This document shows positions 52,728-60,780 of a stretch of 64,000 nt of DNA, one piece after another (position 1 is the stretch's first letter; the number at the start of each line of letters is the position of its first letter). Source of the stretch: Holophagales bacterium (GTDB lineage Bacteria; Acidobacteriota; Thermoanaerobaculia; Multivoradales; JAGPDF01); NCBI GenBank assembly GCA_016699405.1, contig CP064972.1, forward strand, positions 1,240,001 to 1,304,000, written 5' to 3'. Both the position numbers and the translations under genes were made by a program. Below the pieces are notes generated by a model, which did not search any database, was not told the origin of the DNA, and saw only the letters and a list, made by a program, of their open reading frames with translations.

Positions 52728-53003
52728 GTGCGATTCATGGTCGTCGAACACTTCAAGGATGGCAACGCCGCGCCGGTCTATGAGCGGTTTCGCGAGCACG
52801 GTCGGTTGGCGCCGGAGGGTCTCACCTACCTGGACAGTTGGGTCGACGCGAAGCTCGAGCGGTGCTTTCAGCTCATGGAAGCCGCGGAAATCTCGCAGCT
52901 CGAGGAGTGGATGGCGCGCTGGGCCGATCTTGTCGATTTCGAGGTCTTTCCGGTGATCAGCAGCGCCGAGGCGAACGAGCGAGTCCCCCGTTCCGGATCG
53001 TAG
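52728..53003 (+). CDS. DUF3303-like small protein
   Basis: 91 residues; GAGGAG five bases before GTG 52728 and the start VRFMVVEHFKDG fit the family. The remainder (YLDSWVDAKLERCFQLMEAAEISQLEEWMARWADLVDFEVFPVI) is the ferredoxin-like alpha-beta pattern of DUF3303. Cytoplasmic, function unknown. Stand-alone. Confidence 0.8.
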   Translation: MRFMVVEHFKDGNAAPVYERFREHGRLAPEGLTYLDSWVDAKLERCFQLMEAAEISQLEEWMARWADLVDFEVFPVISSAEANERVPRSGS

Positions 53004-53300
53004 GCCGTCCGGATCCGGCGCGCGGCGTTGCCGGTTGGGTAGACACTGTCGTGCCGGCGCGGAGATTCCGCTTCGACGGGTCTCGTCGACGCGTCGCACC
53101 CACCGTCAGTGCACCCGCGGACTCCGCTTTCCCGAGCGCTCGCGCCCTTGACTCGGGCGAGGGGCGCACACAAGATGCCGCGCAAGTCGGCGAGGCAGTC
53201 CAGCGCGTTGCTCGAGTGGAGAACCGGGCGGTGTCCCGTGCCCCTCGGCACACCCGTCGACAGGTCCGAGGTCGGCGACTCGCGGAGGAGAGGTGACACG
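53004..53300. other. non-coding gap
   Basis: 297 bases with no credible gene. A ribosome site (GAGGAGAGG) for the next gene is at 53285-53293. Nothing else recognised. Confidence 0.5.
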
Positions 53301-53783
53301 ATGAAGCCAGCAAAGAACACGATCTGTCTCTGGTACGACCGCGACGCCGAGGCCGCGGCGCGCTTCTACGCCGAGACCTTTCCCGACTCGTCGGTCGGCG
53401 CGATCCATCGCGCCCCGGGGGACTATCCGGCGGGGAAGAAGGGCGATGTGTTGACGGTCGAGTTCACCGTCCTGGGCATCCCCTGCCTCGGGCTCAACGG
53501 CGGGCCCGGGGTCAAGCACAACATGGCCTTCTCCTTTCAGGTCGCGACCGCCGACCAGGCCGAGACGGATCGCTACTGGAACGCGATCGTCGGCAACGGC
53601 GGCAAGGAGAGTGCCTGCGGCTGGTGCGAGGACCGCTGGGGACTCTCTTGGCAGATCACGCCGATCGCGTTGACCGAGGCGGTCACCGACCCCGACACCG
53701 CCGCCGCCCAGCGCGCCTTCGAAGCGATGATGACGATGGGCAAGATCGACATCGCCGCGATCGCGGCGGCGCGCCGCGGCTGA
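53301..53783 (+). CDS. VOC-family protein (PhnB/3-demethylubiquinone-methyltransferase-like)
   Basis: 160 residues. Starts KNTICLWYDRDAEAAARFYAETFPDSSVGAI, with repeated betaalphabetabetabeta units typical of the vicinal-oxygen-chelate fold, VLTVEFTVLGIPCLGLNGGPGVKHNMAFSFQV, and DRWGLSWQITP. This clade is often named PhnB-like, with no known reaction. GAGGAG precedes the ATG. C-terminal helix ends MMTMGKIDIAAIAAA. It is followed at 39 bases by a methyltransferase gene. Confidence 0.88.
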   Translation: MKPAKNTICLWYDRDAEAAARFYAETFPDSSVGAIHRAPGDYPAGKKGDVLTVEFTVLGIPCLGLNGGPGVKHNMAFSFQVATADQAETDRYWNAIVGNGGKESACGWCEDRWGLSWQITPIALTEAVTDPDTAAAQRAFEAMMTMGKIDIAAIAAARRG

Positions 53784-53821
53784 GGGCGCGCAGGACGGCC
53801 GCGAAGGACGAGAGTTCGCGC

Positions 53822-54421
53822 GTGAACTCGAAGCTCACCGCATTCGTCGACGAGCTGTTCGCCACCGGCGTCGCCTACGATGCGACACAGCCCGACCGCC
53901 ACCTGCGCTGGCGCAATCTCGCACCGGCCACGGCCGCGCTACTCGGCCTCACGGCCCGGATCGCCGGCGCCCGCCGCATCGTCGAGGTCGGAACCTCGAA
54001 CGCCTACTCGACGATCTGGCTCGCCGACGCGGCGTGCGACACCGATGGCTCGGTGGTGAGCGTCGACACCGTTCAGAGCGACGCGGCCGCGCCGAACCTC
54101 GCCCGCGCCGACGCGGCGCAGCCGGGCCTCGGCAGGCGCGTCGAGCTGCGCCAGGAAGACGGCGGACGTTACCTCGCGTCGCTTGCCGACGGGAGCGTCG
54201 ACTTCCTCTTCCTCGACGCCGAGCGCGTCGAGTACCCGCACTGGTGGCCCCACCCGGTGCGCGTCCTCCGCCCCGGCGGCGTGCTCGCGATCGACAACGC
54301 ACTCTCGCACGCCGACGAGCTCGCCCCGTTTCTCGCTCTGCTCGCGGGTGAGCCTGCGGTGCGTGGTGCGACGATCGTGCCGATCGGCAATGGCTTGCAC
54401 CTCTCTTGGCGCGGCGCGTGA
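53822..54421 (+). CDS. O-methyltransferase family protein
   Basis: 199 residues from GTG 53822. SAM-binding motif RIVEVGTSNAYSTIWLA, metal-type acidic loop FLFLDAERVEYPHWWP, and RPGGVLAIDNALSHADE mark the catechol-O-methyltransferase-like fold (COMT/CaffeoylCoA type). The Asp-Asn pair in AIDN is the usual metal/catalytic site. Small, cytoplasmic. Start chosen where the family begins (LTAFVDELFATG). Confidence 0.85.
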   Translation: MNSKLTAFVDELFATGVAYDATQPDRHLRWRNLAPATAALLGLTARIAGARRIVEVGTSNAYSTIWLADAACDTDGSVVSVDTVQSDAAAPNLARADAAQPGLGRRVELRQEDGGRYLASLADGSVDFLFLDAERVEYPHWWPHPVRVLRPGGVLAIDNALSHADELAPFLALLAGEPAVRGATIVPIGNGLHLSWRGA

Positions 54422-54696
54422 GCGGGTTGCCGCTCGATCGAGAACACTCGCCGGCCGAAACCCAGCGGAGGTGACTCCCCCCGAACGCGGCCTCCGTTCG
54501 GCACGAAGACGGCCCGCGCCTCGAAGTCCGCAGCTCGTTGGTTGCCGAGCCCGCGTCGCGGTCGAGGCAGGCCCTTGCGGAGCCTCGCCGTGGATGCGGT
54601 GACGAGAAGGGAAGCGGGGTACCCCCGGGTGCAAGAGGCTGCCCGCGCTCAGCTAGCGGAAGTCGCGGTCGCGGTCGGAACCGTCGTGGAAAGCCC
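54422..54696. other. non-coding gap
   Basis: 275 bases between the O-methyltransferase gene and the SEC-C remnant. No feature recognised. Confidence 0.5.
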
Positions 54697-54850
54697 GCCC
54701 GCATGCAGCAGCGTTTGAAAGCGCCGCCCGGAGCCGCCGGGGCAGAGGTCATTCCGCCCGAGCTTCTCGAGGGACTCCTTGTCTCCGCGGACGACTCGGT
54801 ACCCGCGCTGGACGCGGGCCTCGGAAGGGGATCTCTTCCTTCGCTTGCTA
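54697..54850 (-). pseudogene. SEC-C motif protein remnant, frameshifted
   Basis: On the minus strand one frame reads GYRVVRGDKESLEKLGRND then LCPGGSG, the start of a SEC-C zinc motif (GRNDPCPCGSGKKFKxCC). The second half, FKRCCMRAG, continues in a different frame at 54697-54719. A one-base shift near 54718-54727 would unite them. The third motif Cys is Gly. Upstream of about 54850 the frame has no recognisable domain. A decayed C-terminal fragment or a sequencing indel. Confidence 0.55.
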
Positions 54851-55034
54851 CTCGGTTCGAAAGGAAGGGAGGTCGTCGAGCCGGCTCTTGTCGACCACTT
54901 CGCACCTCCCTGGACTGCGGCGCGGGATCGCGGCGCGCAGATGGCCGTTTCCACTGGCGCGTGGGCCTCGGCGGCAAGCGCGCGGTATTCCCGTGCGGGC
55001 CGCAACTTCCCGTGAGCGCGCCGTGGGGCGGTGG

Positions 55035-55772
55035 CTACGAGCGCCGCGAGCGCTTCCAGTTTTCGAGCCGCGGGGCGAGGAGCGGGAGCCAGAGGACGGC
55101 GAGCTCGGAGATGCCGCGCGCGGCGACGAGCTGGAGCGCGAAGACGCCGCGGGCTCCCGGTTCGCCGAGGAGGTCCTCGACCAGACCGGCGAGGAAGATC
55201 GAGACGAACGAGAGCAGGAGGACGGCGACGAGGAAGAAGGACGCCTGCACGGCGGCGGCCGACGAAAAGGCGCGCTGCGCGCGTCGCGCCGAGAGACCTT
55301 CGACGATCGCGTCGACGAAGAGCAGCACCACGTAGCCGGCGACTCCCCAGGTCGCGGCGGCATCGAGCGAGGAGACGTCGAGGTGTCCGCCCGTGAAGAG
55401 CGAGCCGCCCGCCTGCGAGGCCGCGAGCGCCAGTCCGGTGAAGGCGAGAGCCGCCGTCGAGACGACGAGCCAGGCCAACTGGAACGCGAGCGACGTGCGT
55501 CGATGCAGCTCGGGGTCGAGCGAGTGGCCGCCGGCGAAGCGGTCGCCGAGCACCGCGAGACGCACGACGAGGAAGAACTCGGCGAAGAGAAACCCCGCGA
55601 GCCAGCCGAGCGACCATCCGCGGACGACCACCCCATGGAAGAGGAACGCGGCCCGCGCGAGCGGCAACGCGCTGCGCGGAAGCAGGATGCGCGGATCGCG
55701 CTCGGGCCCGCGGGCGAGGAACGCCTGGATCAGGGTCGGCTTCTCCCGGCGCGGACGGGGCTTGGCTGGCAT
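55035..55772 (-). CDS. hypothetical membrane protein
   Basis: 245 residues. Basic N-terminus (KPRPRREKPTLIQAFLARG), then five helices at about 55-75, 98-120, 140-165, 172-195 and 210-235. Acidic turns (GGHSLDPELHRRTS) and FVDAIVEGLSARRAQRAF lie between them. No recognised family, signal or motif. Single gene. Confidence 0.6.
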   Translation of the reverse strand: MPAKPRPRREKPTLIQAFLARGPERDPRILLPRSALPLARAAFLFHGVVVRGWSLGWLAGFLFAEFFLVVRLAVLGDRFAGGHSLDPELHRRTSLAFQLAWLVVSTAALAFTGLALAASQAGGSLFTGGHLDVSSLDAAATWGVAGYVVLLFVDAIVEGLSARRAQRAFSSAAAVQASFFLVAVLLLSFVSIFLAGLVEDLLGEPGARGVFALQLVAARGISELAVLWLPLLAPRLENWKRSRRS

Positions 55773-55801
55773 CGCGCGATCCTATCCGCCCCCGGCGCGC
55801 G

Positions 55802-56358
55802 ATGGGCGCGCTCGCTCGCCCCGGCGGCCGCGGTGCGCGACGTGATCTCCGAGGCGGTCATGCGCGAGCCCCCGACCGGTCCTCGGAGAGCTTCCTCTGC
55901 CGGCGCGATCTCGCGCGCTGTCGCCCGGCCTACGTCCTCTCCCCGCTCGAAACCGAAGGCGGCGAGCTGACGAACCTCGAGCAGGAGGTGCGGCACAGCA
56001 TTCGCGAGCACGAGCTCCTGGTCAAGAACGCGGACGCGAGCTCGAAGAGAAGTGGTCGTTCGCCGAGCAGCTCGCCGACCGCATCGCGACCTACGGCGGG
56101 AGCTGGGCGTTCATCCTCCTCGATCTGATCCTCTCCTGCCCCGCGGCGATCCAGGCGCCGGTGATCATGATGAGTCAGAACCGGCAGGAGGCGAAGGACC
56201 GGTTCCGCTCGCAGCACGACGACCAGGTCAACCTCAAGGCCGAGCTCCGCCTGCGGGAGCACCTCGCGAGCTTCGAGTGGCCGACGTCGGAGGTGTGTCC
56301 GCTCGAGGTCGCGACGCTCCGAGCTCAGCTCGGCTTCGCAGAAACCGAGCCTGCCTGA
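55802..56358 (+). pseudogene. DUF1003 membrane protein, broken by frameshift and deletion
   Basis: First part: ESFLCRRDLARC, then LTNLEQEVRHSIREHELLVKNAD, the N-terminal half of DUF1003. After a frameshift near 56029-56037 the second frame reads ELEEKWSFAEQLADRIATYGGSWAFILL, LILSCPAAIQAPVIMMSQNRQEAKDRFRSQHDDQVNLKAELRLREHL. In intact DUF1003 proteins about 30 residues (the middle of the two-helix hairpin) separate FILL from LILS; here they are missing. Both lesions together make a working product unlikely. Confidence 0.75.
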
Positions 56359-56714
56359 GCCGGCACCGTGGCGGGCTGGCCGGATTCGGTCGGCAGATCG
56401 GCCTTCAGCCAGCCGCTGATGCCAGCCGACATCACGCGCACGTTGCGATAGCCCATCCCCCGGGCGCGCCGGGCGGCGTTGGGCGCCTTGCGACAGAGCG
56501 GATTCGAACAGTAGAAGACGAGGGCGGTCTCGCGATCGGCCGGCAGGTCGCTGGCGGCGAAGCCGAGGGGGTCGAGGTGGTTGGCGCCCGGCACGCGAGC
56601 GGCCAGCCAACGCGGCTCGGCGTTGACGTCGAAAATCACCAGCGGCTCGCTCTGGCTGCGGGCGTAGAGCTCCTTGGGTGAGATCTCCGCGAGACCCATG
56701 AGGCGGGCGAACAT
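56325..56714 (-). CDS. rhodanese-like domain protein
   Basis: 129 residues, one rhodanese domain: LVIFDVNAEPRWLAARVPGANHL, active-site Cys in FYCSNPLCRKAPNAARRA, then YRNVRVMSAGISGWLKADLP. Unlike the operon rhodanese at 34266, this one keeps the Cys. It lies 28 bases behind the sdpI-like gene on the same strand, so the three form an operon. It overlaps the tail of the DUF1003 remnant by 34 bases on the other strand. Confidence 0.85.
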   Translation of the reverse strand: MFARLMGLAEISPKELYARSQSEPLVIFDVNAEPRWLAARVPGANHLDPLGFAASDLPADRETALVFYCSNPLCRKAPNAARRARGMGYRNVRVMSAGISGWLKADLPTESGQPATVPAQAGSVSAKPS

Positions 56715-56742
56715 GACATCTCCTCCTGCTTGATCGGCGGCG

Positions 56743-57183
56743 TCACGCCGCCGGGGGAGGGGCGGCGGTGTGACGCAACCACTGGATGGCGACCGCTGCG
56801 ATGGCGAGGGGCAGGACGACGAGCGTCGTCGTGCCGGCGGTCGAGAGCGGCAGGGCGAGCCAGGCGGCGCCGAAGGCGAGGCCGGCGAGCACCCAGGTCC
56901 AGCCGGCGAAACGGAAGAACGACTGCGTCCGGGCAGGGTTCATCCGCACGCACGCGAGGGATGTCAGTCGCTTGGGAATCGTGTTGCCGGTGAGCACGAT
57001 GTACGCCGCCAGGAGGATCATCAGCGATCGTTGCTGGATGGATGCGGTGTCGATCCAACCGAATCGCGGAGCGAGCCGGGCGACCGCGGCCGTTGCCAGC
57101 ATCAGGCCGGCAAAGACGAGGGCGACGCGGATCTCCGGGGCGCTGCTCTTGGGCTTCGGTTCGAGGCTCGCAAGCTCGTTCAC
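56743..57183 (-). CDS. SdpI-like membrane protein
   Basis: 146 residues, four helices. AAYIVLTGNTIPKRLTSLACVRMNPARTQSFFRFAGWTWVLAGL matches the GNxxPK...R loop of SdpI/YhfL immunity-type proteins. In Bacillus, SdpI protects against the SdpC toxin and sequesters SdpR. The start overlaps the SdpR-like repressor stop by 4 bases, the same gene order as sdpRI. No toxin gene is seen here. Confidence 0.7.
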   Translation of the reverse strand: MNELASLEPKPKSSAPEIRVALVFAGLMLATAAVARLAPRFGWIDTASIQQRSLMILLAAYIVLTGNTIPKRLTSLACVRMNPARTQSFFRFAGWTWVLAGLAFGAAWLALPLSTAGTTTLVVLPLAIAAVAIQWLRHTAAPPPAA

Positions 57184-57515
57184 GTGGTCCCTCGCAGGGG
57201 TCGGCGTGTCGGCGTGCCCTGCTGGGCGGCACGCCGGGGGCGAGCCGCCGCGACCACATCCGAGCCGACGGTTTGGGCGAAGCTCAGGAGCGCGTCCTCC
57301 AGCACCGAGAGCTTCAGCCGATAGAGGATCGTGCGGCCCTGCCGCTCGGCCGCGACGAGATCGGCCTCCTGCAGCACCGCGAAGTGCGCCGACATGGTCG
57401 GCTTCGAGACGTCGAAATGCCCTGCGAGCTCGCCGGCTCCCAGTGGGCCCTGCCGCAGCAGCTGCAGGATGCGCCGCCGGGTCGGATCGGCGAGCGCCTT
57501 GAAGACGCGGTTCAT
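57180..57515 (-). CDS. ArsR-family autorepressor (SdpR-like)
   Basis: 111 residues, winged helix-turn-helix: FKALADPTRRRILQLLRQGPLGAGELAGHFDVSKPTMSAHFAVLQEADLVAAERQGRTILYRL. SdpR-type because metal-binding Cys are absent and the partner gene is SdpI-like. The ATG is only about one base from the predicted transcription start, so the mRNA may be leaderless. A palindrome covers its promoter. Confidence 0.88.
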   Translation of the reverse strand: MNRVFKALADPTRRRILQLLRQGPLGAGELAGHFDVSKPTMSAHFAVLQEADLVAAERQGRTILYRLKLSVLEDALLSFAQTVGSDVVAAARPRRAAQQGTPTRRPLRGTT

Positions 57516-57520
57516 GGGTC

Positions 57521-57551
57521 GATAATTAGCTAACTATCGAACTATTGTCAA
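57521..57551 (-). promoter_or_regulatory. sdpR-like promoter with operator palindrome
   Basis: On the minus strand TTGACA (57546-57551), 17-base spacer, TAATTA (57523-57528). The palindrome GATAATTAGCTAACTATC (57521-57538, one mismatch pair) covers the -10, a natural site for the ArsR-type repressor encoded downstream. Confidence 0.7.
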
Positions 57552-57666
57552 GCGACGGCCGCCGTCGACGACTCCGGAGTCCGGACCGCGGGCAGTCGGC
57601 GGATGCTTGTCCCGAGCTCGCCGAGGCCGCCTGCTAGCATGACGCGAGACCTTCCGGAGGCAGTCC

Positions 57667-58335
57667 ATGTCCTTACGCGCTCGCTCTTTCGTGATCCTCG
57701 TCCTGCTGCTTGCGCTATCCGGGTGCAAGCTCGCGCGGGACCGCTACTACAAGGCGCTCGAGAAGGTGGGGGTCGAGAAGCGCGAGCTGCTCGTCTCGCG
57801 TGTCGACAAGGCGCGCGAATCGCAGGTCGAGGCGCAACAGCAGTTCAAGGACGCGCTCGAGCAGTTCCAGGCGCTCGTCGGCTACACCGGCGGCGACCTC
57901 GAGGCGATGTACGGCAAGCTCTCGGGCGAATACGAGGCGAGCGCCAAGCAGGCGGCCGAGGTCAACGACCGCATCGCCAAGGTCGAGCACGTCGCGCAGT
58001 CGCTCTTCGAGGAGTGGCAGCGTGAGATCGGCCAGTACCAGGACGCCGGGTTGCGTCGCGAGAGCGAGCGCGAGCTCACCGCGACGCGCGACCGCTACCG
58101 CCAGGTGCTCGTCGCGATGCAGCGCTCGGCCAAGAGCATGGACCCCGTCCTCGGCCGACTGCACGACCAGGTGCTCTTCCTCAAGCACAACCTCAACGCA
58201 CGGGCGCTCGGCTCGCTTTCCGGCACCGCCAAGAGTCTCGAGCTCGAGGTCGGGGGTCTGTTGCAGCAGATGCAGACGTCGATCGCCGAGGCCGACCGCT
58301 TCATCGCCGAGATGAAGGCGGGCGGCGGCCGCTGA
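57667..58335 (+). CDS. DUF2959 lipoprotein
   Basis: 222 residues; signal peptide with lipobox LSGC (Cys about 20). The rest is almost all helix: DRYYKALEKVGVEKRELLVSRVDKARESQVEAQQQFKDALEQFQALVGYTGGDLEAMYGKLSGEYEASA and a second long coiled coil, the DUF2959 pattern. Probably a periplasmic, lipid-anchored coiled-coil protein. Function unknown. A good hairpin ends the transcript. Confidence 0.85.
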   Translation: MSLRARSFVILVLLLALSGCKLARDRYYKALEKVGVEKRELLVSRVDKARESQVEAQQQFKDALEQFQALVGYTGGDLEAMYGKLSGEYEASAKQAAEVNDRIAKVEHVAQSLFEEWQREIGQYQDAGLRRESERELTATRDRYRQVLVAMQRSAKSMDPVLGRLHDQVLFLKHNLNARALGSLSGTAKSLELEVGGLLQQMQTSIAEADRFIAEMKAGGGR

Positions 58336-58365
58336 GCGGCGCTCCACCTTCGCCGCAGAAACGGC

Positions 58366-58390
58366 GAAGGCCGCCACGCGGGCGGCCTTC
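58366..58390. terminator. bidirectional hairpin terminator
   Basis: GAAGGCCGCC (58366-58375), loop ACGCG, GGCGGCCTTC (58381-58390), a perfect 10-bp stem between two convergent genes, with AGAAACG before it. Confidence 0.75.
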
Positions 58391-58419
58391 GAGGTCGGTG
58401 CCGGCGAACGACGTCGGCG

Positions 58420-59184
58420 TCAGGCGGTGCGGCGGCGCAGCAGGAAGAGCGCGCTCGCGGCAAGTGCCGCGAGCAGTGCGGCGAGCCCGACGTGGTCGAG
58501 CGTCGGCACCTCGATGAGCGCCGTGCCCTCCCCGGCCTGAACCTGCAGCGCCCGGTAGTTGGGGAAGAGCGTCGTCGTCTGCACCCAGGGGGCGACGTTC
58601 GACCAGGCCTCCCCGCCGGCAAGCGGCGTGGCGCTCGACTCGTCGGCGCAGAGGTAGAAGCCCTGCTCGACCGAGGCGTTCCACCGGGCGCCGAGGTAGA
58701 TGCTGCCCGAGGTCACGTTGGCGGTGACGGTCGAAAGATCGACGGTGTAGAAGGCGCCGGGAAGCGCCGTCGGCACGCCCGAGGCAACCGCCGGAACGGA
58801 GCCGAGGAGGGTCCCGGGGGTGCCGGACGGACCGTCGTCGTCATAGGCGATGACGTCGTAAGCGATCGTGTCGTCGCTCCCCTGACGGACCCAGCAGAGG
58901 CAGACCGTGCCGTAACGGAACGGGTAGGAAGCCGGGGTGAAGCGATCGACATAGCGGCCGTCGACGACCGTGTTGTTCCACCCGTAGCCGTTTTCGGGGA
59001 CGCCGTCGTCGTGGATCTGGCCGCCGGCGCAGCCGTTGACGACCGGGGTGCCGTGCTCGACGAGCGGCTTGCCGCCGGCCTCGAGGAAGGTCCGGGCGAG
59101 ACGATCCGCCCGCAGCGGAGCGACCGCCAGGGCGGCGAGCAGCGGGAGCAGGAGGATCAGCGGACGGCGCATTCGGTGCGGCAT
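58420..59184 (-). CDS. exported protein with IPTL-CTERM-like tail
   Basis: 254 residues from ATG 59184 with signal peptide (LILLLPLLAALAVAPLRA). The mature part is an aromatic-rich beta domain (VCLCWVRQGSDDTIAYDVIAYDDDGPSGTPGTLLGSVPAV, GSIYLGARWNASVEQGFYLCADESS). The C-terminus is VPTLDHVGLAALLAALAASA then FLLRRRTA, giving motif, helix and basic end like the protein at 7377. Two such substrates in 60 kb mean the genome should encode the matching exosortase. Confidence 0.75.
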   Translation of the reverse strand: MPHRMRRPLILLLPLLAALAVAPLRADRLARTFLEAGGKPLVEHGTPVVNGCAGGQIHDDGVPENGYGWNNTVVDGRYVDRFTPASYPFRYGTVCLCWVRQGSDDTIAYDVIAYDDDGPSGTPGTLLGSVPAVASGVPTALPGAFYTVDLSTVTANVTSGSIYLGARWNASVEQGFYLCADESSATPLAGGEAWSNVAPWVQTTTLFPNYRALQVQAGEGTALIEVPTLDHVGLAALLAALAASALFLLRRRTA

Positions 59185-60233
59185 GACGGCTTCTCCGAGA
59201 AGCGAAACGCGCCCACACAATAGCACGCCCGCCCGGCGGGGAGGTCCGGGAGGAACGCCCCCGACGACTGCCGTCCGGGCGCAGGCTCCGGATCAGGAAG
59301 AGGTCGGAGGCGTACCAGAGCGGGAACAGCAGGAGCGTGAGCAGAGTGGCGACGCGCCACGCTCGGCTGCTGGTGGGGGAAGCGTGTCGGTTGCGGGCCG
59401 CCAGAGCTGCGCGCTCGGTGCCGTCGGACGGCGCGCTCGAGCCGAAGCGCGAGCTCGCGCGAGGCCTCGGCCGCCGTGGCGGCAAGCAGCGACTCGCGCC
59501 GCGTGCGCTCGAGCTCCGGGAGCGAGCGGCGCAGCTTGCGGGTGGCGCGGCTGAACACCCAGGTGCGCCAGAGGGTGTGCTCGTCGCGTGGATCGACGAG
59601 GCGGGCGGTGAGCGTCACCGGCGCGTAAAAGCGCGCCAGCAGGTGCGCCCCGCCGCCCCAGACGAGCGCCTCTTGAGCCAGCTCCTCGGCGGCCACCGCG
59701 GCGCCGGCCCAACCGCCGGCGAGCTCGGCGACGAGAAGACCCTGGACGGCGGCCTCGACGACGCCGCTGCCGATGAGCAGCACGAGCCACTTCCGTTCGA
59801 TGCGACCGTAGCCCACGAGGCGGACGTCGAGCCGCAACGCTGGCGCCGCCGGCGAAGGGGCGGTTTCGACAGCCGCGAGAGGGGAGAGCTCGCGCGCGGC
59901 GATCGCGGGAGACGCGGGGCTCGCGGCGACGACGAGCTCGATCTGCCGGCTCTCCGTCAGCCGAGCCGTGAGGTCGGCGGCGATCGCCTGGGCGGCGTGG
60001 TCGAGCACGCGGGCGATTTCGGCGCGTTCGTCGCCTGGCGGCGCGGGAGCGCTCTGGAGCTCGGCGAGATGCGCGATTCGTGCGGACGGCGCCACCGGCG
60101 CGAGCGTCACCGCGACGCGCCCGCCGGCGGCCGGCCAGGTCGCACAGCCGGCCGCGGACGAAACGGCCAGGAGCGCGAGCGCAAGCTCACCGCGGCGGCG
60201 GCGAGTCGACGGGTGGCGGGGCGCGCGGGGCAT
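59157..60233 (-). CDS. hypothetical lipoprotein with doubtful 3' end
   Basis: About 358 residues from ATG 60233 (GTG 60239 possible). Signal peptide and lipobox SAAGC. Residues 40-280 have a plausible protein pattern (VGYGRIERKWLVLLIGSGVVEAAVQGLLVAELAGGWAG, RLVDPRDEHTLWRTWVFSRATRKLRRS). The last 75 residues are low-complexity Pro/Arg/Ser and overlap the next gene by 28 bases. In another frame the same DNA (about 59275-59345) encodes a clean membrane helix, so a frameshift or a small overlapping gene is possible. Confidence 0.5.
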   Translation of the reverse strand: MPRAPRHPSTRRRRGELALALLAVSSAAGCATWPAAGGRVAVTLAPVAPSARIAHLAELQSAPAPPGDERAEIARVLDHAAQAIAADLTARLTESRQIELVVAASPASPAIAARELSPLAAVETAPSPAAPALRLDVRLVGYGRIERKWLVLLIGSGVVEAAVQGLLVAELAGGWAGAAVAAEELAQEALVWGGGAHLLARFYAPVTLTARLVDPRDEHTLWRTWVFSRATRKLRRSLPELERTRRESLLAATAAEASRELALRLERAVRRHRARSSGGPQPTRFPHQQPSVARRHSAHAPAVPALVRLRPLPDPEPAPGRQSSGAFLPDLPAGRACYCVGAFRFSEKPSCRTECAVR

Positions 60234-60376
60234 CGGCACGCGCGCAGTCTAGGTCACAAGGGGAACGACGAGCGCCCCGGCCGAGCACTCCGGGGCGCCG
60301 AGGCGTTTCTGCACTCAGCCAGGGAGACGCCGTTCGACCCGCTCCGGCAAGGACGAACGGCGTGTCCCGTCTCCGG

Positions 60377-60760
60377 TCACGGCCTGGCAGGCTTGGCGGG
60401 ATGGGCGCTCTTGAGCCACTCCGCGAGGCCCTTCATGTCCTTGACCAACCCGGCGAACTCCTTGCCCTTGGCGGTCAGCTTCGACGAGCCGGGCTTGGCG
60501 ACGTGGCAGGCGGTGCAGTCCTTGAAGGCGACTTCGAGGGCCTCGTAGCCGTCGAGCGAGCCCATCGTCTCGAAGTACTTGCCCTTGGCGGTGAGCAGCT
60601 TGCTGCCCGGCTTGTCGTGGCAGGCGGTGCAGGCGAGCTGCGTCGACTTGGCCATCGCGTCGGTGGCGGCGGCCGGGTGGGCGGGCAGGAGCGTGGCCGC
60701 GGCGAGCAGTGCCACGGCGAGGGCGATCGTGGGAAAAGCGGTGAGCTTGGTGAGCTTCAT
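60377..60760 (-). CDS. exported dihaem cytochrome c
   Basis: 127 residues with a signal peptide ending near AAATDA. Two haem motifs, both CTACH. Each lies in a repeat: CTACHDKPGSKLLTAKGKYF and CTACHVAKPGSSKLTAKGKEF, so the protein arose by duplication of one haem unit of about 42 residues. Periplasmic electron carrier. It is the last gene of the sigma-54-linked operon, 20 bases behind the FadL-like gene. Confidence 0.88.
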   Translation of the reverse strand: MKLTKLTAFPTIALAVALLAAATLLPAHPAAATDAMAKSTQLACTACHDKPGSKLLTAKGKYFETMGSLDGYEALEVAFKDCTACHVAKPGSSKLTAKGKEFAGLVKDMKGLAEWLKSAHPAKPARP

Positions 60761-60780
60761 GAGAAGGGCTCCTCCTCGCG

